This document shows, in pieces, positions 5,176 to 7,093 of a DNA stretch of 7,093 nt. The translations under genes were made by a program, and so were the position numbers. This stretch comes from a bacterium UBA1790 (GTDB taxonomy: Bacteria; Bacteroidota; Bacteroidia; Bacteroidales; Muribaculaceae), in assembly GCA_002314465.1 (NCBI GenBank), contig DCGA01000135.1:580-7672 (forward strand). The letters are read 5' to 3'. The notes under the pieces are model-generated. The model saw only the letters and a program-made list of their open reading frames with translations, was not told where the DNA came from and ran no database searches. Each line of letters begins with the position of its first letter. Position 1 is the stretch's first letter.

Positions 5176-6255
5176 GTGAAACGCAAACTCTACATATTTA
5201 ATCCCGAGAACGACATGGCTCTGGGCTGCGGGCACAACAGTTACAATGCCCCGGCTTGGACCGTGAGGTTTAGGAACGACCTTGAGATTCTGCCCGCCTA
5301 CATCGCCGAGCCTGGCTGCATGCTGCTGGTGCGTAATGCCGCAGCATCGCAGGCGTGGCTCAACGGGCATAGCCTTGATGTGGAAGTCGTTACCGCATCG
5401 CAGTTGCGCGGAATGCGAGATGTAGAGGTAATGCCATGGGGATGGAGCCAACCGCTATGCAAGGAACTCACCGTTGCGGGCCTTCACAAGACCGAACTGC
5501 CTGACGAGGCAGCGATGGAAACCGTGCGTAGCCTGGCACACCGCCGCACATCCATCGCGGTACACAAAGCAATCGCCGAGGAAACAGGCATGGAGTTCTC
5601 CCCTATCCCTGTAGAACTGAGCGATGCCGATGCTGTGACACGATGGGCCATAGAACACCCCGGGTGCTACATCAAGACACCGTGGAGCGGTAGCGGCCGA
5701 GGCATATACCGCGCCATCGACACCGATACAGCCGAGTTTGCCCGCTGGTGCAAGGGCGCGATAGCCCGCCAAGGGTCGGTGCTGTGCGAAGTTGCACTTG
5801 ACAAGGTGCTCGACTTTGCCATGGAGTATCGCTGCAGCGGGAACAGATGCGAGTTTGCGGGATACTCGGTATTTGCCAGCGATGAGCAAAACCAGTATGG
5901 CAGCGGCATAGTGGATAAGGTTGCCACACTGCACGACATCATCGCGGCTCAATATCCCGAAGTCGACATGATAACCGAGGCGATGCGCCGCGTGGTAGAA
6001 CGCCTCATAGCACCACACTACAACGGCTACCTGGGCGTGGACATGCTGCTCTACCGCACCGAGGACGGGGAAATCAAGTTAGACCCGTGTGTAGAAGTGA
6101 ACCTGCGCTGCACCATGGGCCTCGTGACAAGCGTCCTGGGCGAGCGACACGGCATTAGGGGCAAGTTTGCAATCGTGCCAGCAGCCCAAGCCACACACCC
6201 ACTCACCCCCATATACGGCGACACCCGCCATGCAGCAGTGCTAACGGAGGAATAA
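5176..6255 (+). CDS. Uncharacterised ATP-grasp-like ligase, GTG start
   Basis: A protein of 359 residues from GTG 5176. It opens with KRKLYIFNPENDMALG, an opening I associate from memory with hypothetical Bacteroidales proteins. The rest resembles an ATP-grasp enzyme (ATP-dependent carboxylate-amine or related ligase). Candidate elements are Lys167 in YIKTPWSGSGRG (165-176), giving an ATP-binding lysine and glycine/serine-rich loop; Glu205 in VLCE; Asp289 in YLGVDML (285-291); and Glu307/Asn309 in EVNLR, the metal-binding ExN pattern. The substrate is unknown. The frame stays open upstream to ATG 5089, but that start is rejected because those 29 codons hold a complete promoter, are AT-rich and look non-coding, and the conserved-looking protein begins at the GTG. 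The gene is monocistronic, ends ahead of a strong terminator and runs divergently from a small membrane-protein gene. The ATP-grasp fold is likely; the reaction is not known. Confidence 0.82.
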   Translation: MKRKLYIFNPENDMALGCGHNSYNAPAWTVRFRNDLEILPAYIAEPGCMLLVRNAAASQAWLNGHSLDVEVVTASQLRGMRDVEVMPWGWSQPLCKELTVAGLHKTELPDEAAMETVRSLAHRRTSIAVHKAIAEETGMEFSPIPVELSDADAVTRWAIEHPGCYIKTPWSGSGRGIYRAIDTDTAEFARWCKGAIARQGSVLCEVALDKVLDFAMEYRCSGNRCEFAGYSVFASDEQNQYGSGIVDKVATLHDIIAAQYPEVDMITEAMRRVVERLIAPHYNGYLGVDMLLYRTEDGEIKLDPCVEVNLRCTMGLVTSVLGERHGIRGKFAIVPAAQATHPLTPIYGDTRHAAVLTEE

Positions 6256-6256
6256 G

Positions 6257-6283
6257 CCACATAGGCTATATAGGCCACATAAA
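6257..6283. repeat. Three tandem 9-bp units after the ATP-grasp stop
   Basis: The 27 bases right after the stop codon split into CCACATAGG, CTATATAGG and CCACATAAA. This is a short imperfect tandem repeat between the stop and the terminator hairpin. No role is evident. Confidence 0.5.
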
Positions 6284-6298
6284 TATGATATAAAACAG

Positions 6299-6325
6299 AA
6301 AAAGATGCCGAGTGGCATCTTTTTT
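6299..6325. terminator. Bidirectional intrinsic terminator between ATP-grasp and maf
   Basis: A perfect 11-bp stem (6299-6309 with 6314-6324) with a GAGT loop, GATGCC/GGCATC at the core, flanked by A-runs on the left and T-runs on the right. It can therefore terminate both the rightward ATP-grasp and the leftward maf transcripts. The maf stop codon is only 4 bases away. Confidence 0.9.
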
Positions 6326-6329
6326 ATTT

Positions 6330-6905
6330 TCAGAAAGTCTTGAGGATAGTGTAGAGATGGTTGACGGGGAGGCCCATCACGTTGTAGTAGCAACCGTTGA
6401 TGCCCGTTATGCCCATGTATCCTATCCACTCCTGGATGCCGTAGGCACCGGCTTTGTCATAGGGGCGGTACACATCTATATAATGGTAGATTTCCTCGTC
6501 GGAGAGAGAGGCAAAAGTCACCTCGGTAACGTTGCTGAAGGTTTCGCTCTTATCGCGAGAAGCAACCGTCACGCCAGTAATCACCTCGTGGGTACAGCCC
6601 GAGAGAGCCCGAATCATGCGATAGGCATCGTCGCGATCCTGCGGCTTGCCCATTACCTCACCGGCACACAGCACTATGGTGTCGGCTGTGATAATGAGTT
6701 CGTTTGCCGTGAGTTGATAGGCCGAGGCTTTCTTTTGTGACAGATAAGCAGCCACTTCGTTGAGGGGCAACGATTCATCATAAGACTCGTCTATGCCCTT
6801 TACAGTCTCTACGCGGAAGTCCACACCGAGGCCTGCGAGGAGTTCTCGGCGACGGGGCGAATTACTCGCCAGCACTATATCGTATTTACTAAGGTTTTCT
6901 AACAT
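6330..6905 (-). CDS. maf: Maf family nucleoside triphosphate pyrophosphatase (dTTP/UTP type)
   Basis: A 191-residue cytoplasmic house-cleaning enzyme that hydrolyses non-canonical or excess nucleoside triphosphates to the monophosphate and pyrophosphate. Family signatures are all present: LASNSPRRRELL (12-23) with the phosphate-binding SxxR pattern, ITADTIV with Asp75, GKP with Lys87, GxTHEVITGV (103-112) and YDKAGAYGIQ (149-158), then NVMGLPV (175-181). The AGAYGIQ form points to the YhdE-like dTTP/UTP subgroup rather than the YceF 7-methyl-GTP subgroup; this is from recall of the family and moderately sure. Length is normal. The ATG at 6905 lies 15 bp after the stop of the upstream phosphatase on the same strand, so the two are almost certainly one operon; the promoter is outside the window. 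A bidirectional terminator follows the stop. Confidence 0.93.
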   Translation of the reverse strand: MLENLSKYDIVLASNSPRRRELLAGLGVDFRVETVKGIDESYDESLPLNEVAAYLSQKKASAYQLTANELIITADTIVLCAGEVMGKPQDRDDAYRMIRALSGCTHEVITGVTVASRDKSETFSNVTEVTFASLSDEEIYHYIDVYRPYDKAGAYGIQEWIGYMGITGINGCYYNVMGLPVNHLYTILKTF

Positions 6906-6920
6906 CTTCAGATTATTTCA

Positions 6921-7093
6921 TTACCAGCCGAAAGCATGGAGATCGCTGAGCCACATGCCCTGTGCCTTCATTACCTGCTCCAGGAGATCACGCCCTACCC
7001 CGTAACCACCGTTGCAAGGGCTTACATAGGTGGCAGCCTCGATGGCCTCTTCACAGGCATCGGCAGGAACCACAGCAAGGCCAGCGGCACGAA
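6921..7093 (-). CDS. HAD phosphatase, KdsC-like, C-terminal part only
   Basis: Only the last 56 codons are visible; the gene enters from the right edge. The sequence RAAGLAVVPADA, then ATYVSPCNGGYGVGRDLLEQVMKAQGMW, matches the C-terminus of 3-deoxy-D-manno-octulosonate 8-phosphate phosphatase (KdsC), where AGLAVAPADA..., the GG.GAVRE region and the final helix are typical. KdsC frees Kdo from Kdo-8-phosphate for the lipopolysaccharide inner core. The catalytic aspartates lie outside the window, so activity cannot be judged. It sits 15 bp upstream of maf on the same strand, and I recall this pairing in Bacteroidales. A sialic-acid-type HAD phosphatase domain is the main alternative. Confidence 0.8.
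   Translation of the reverse strand, partial: RAAGLAVVPADACEEAIEAATYVSPCNGGYGVGRDLLEQVMKAQGMWLSDLHAFGW

Noticed and set aside
5149..6018. Minus-strand frames opposite the ATP-grasp gene
   Set aside because: These are shadows of the coding strand; they have no domains and cross the well-supported plus-strand promoter.

Overview
The window looks like chromosomal DNA from a Bacteroidales bacterium of the Prevotella / Muribaculaceae / Bacteroides kind; the genus cannot be resolved by eye. The main evidence is the promoters: upstream of almost every transcription unit sits the Bacteroidetes -7 element TAnnTTTG, in four cases with a TTG or TTTG (-33) exactly 20 bases upstream. The protein families agree with this: a GH35 beta-galactosidase with an exported N-terminus, a four-helix-bundle 'suffix' protein, and a KdsC-like phosphatase next to Maf. 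Nothing suggests a prophage, integrative element or insertion sequence.

Layout from left to right. Positions 1-659 (minus) hold most of a secreted calcineurin-like metallophosphoesterase that is cut by the window edge. Positions 721-3018 (minus) encode an exported GH35 beta-galactosidase with an unusual discoidin-like C-terminus. Positions 3107-3856 (minus) encode a four-helix-bundle protein fused to a topoisomerase-type C4 zinc ribbon. Its 5' leader appears to contain an array of nine phased 8-bp TTCGANNN units (3881-3952). From a divergent, overlapping promoter region an Sfp-type phosphopantetheinyl transferase runs rightward (4016-4600). It ends in an intrinsic terminator that sits back to back with the terminator of a leftward tRNA-Arg(ACG) gene (4674-4750). 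Next is a leftward small gene for a predicted tail-anchored membrane protein (4867-5070). Divergent from it is an uncharacterised ATP-grasp-like enzyme whose start is best placed at GTG 5176 (to 6255). A bidirectional terminator separates this gene from a leftward kdsC-like/maf pair (maf 6330-6905; phosphatase C-terminus 6921-7093, cut by the edge).

The genes are mostly single housekeeping or accessory units rather than one pathway. Plausible functional links are limited to the phosphatase/maf operon and perhaps the two exported hydrolases on the left. No gap exceeds 300 bases. The points most worth a second look are the compensated A19/U56 change in the tRNA elbow, the TTCGA array in the four-helix leader, the ATP-grasp family with a GTG start 5 nt after its -7 box, and three protein genes whose start codons lie 4-5 nt after the -7 box and so may be leaderless.
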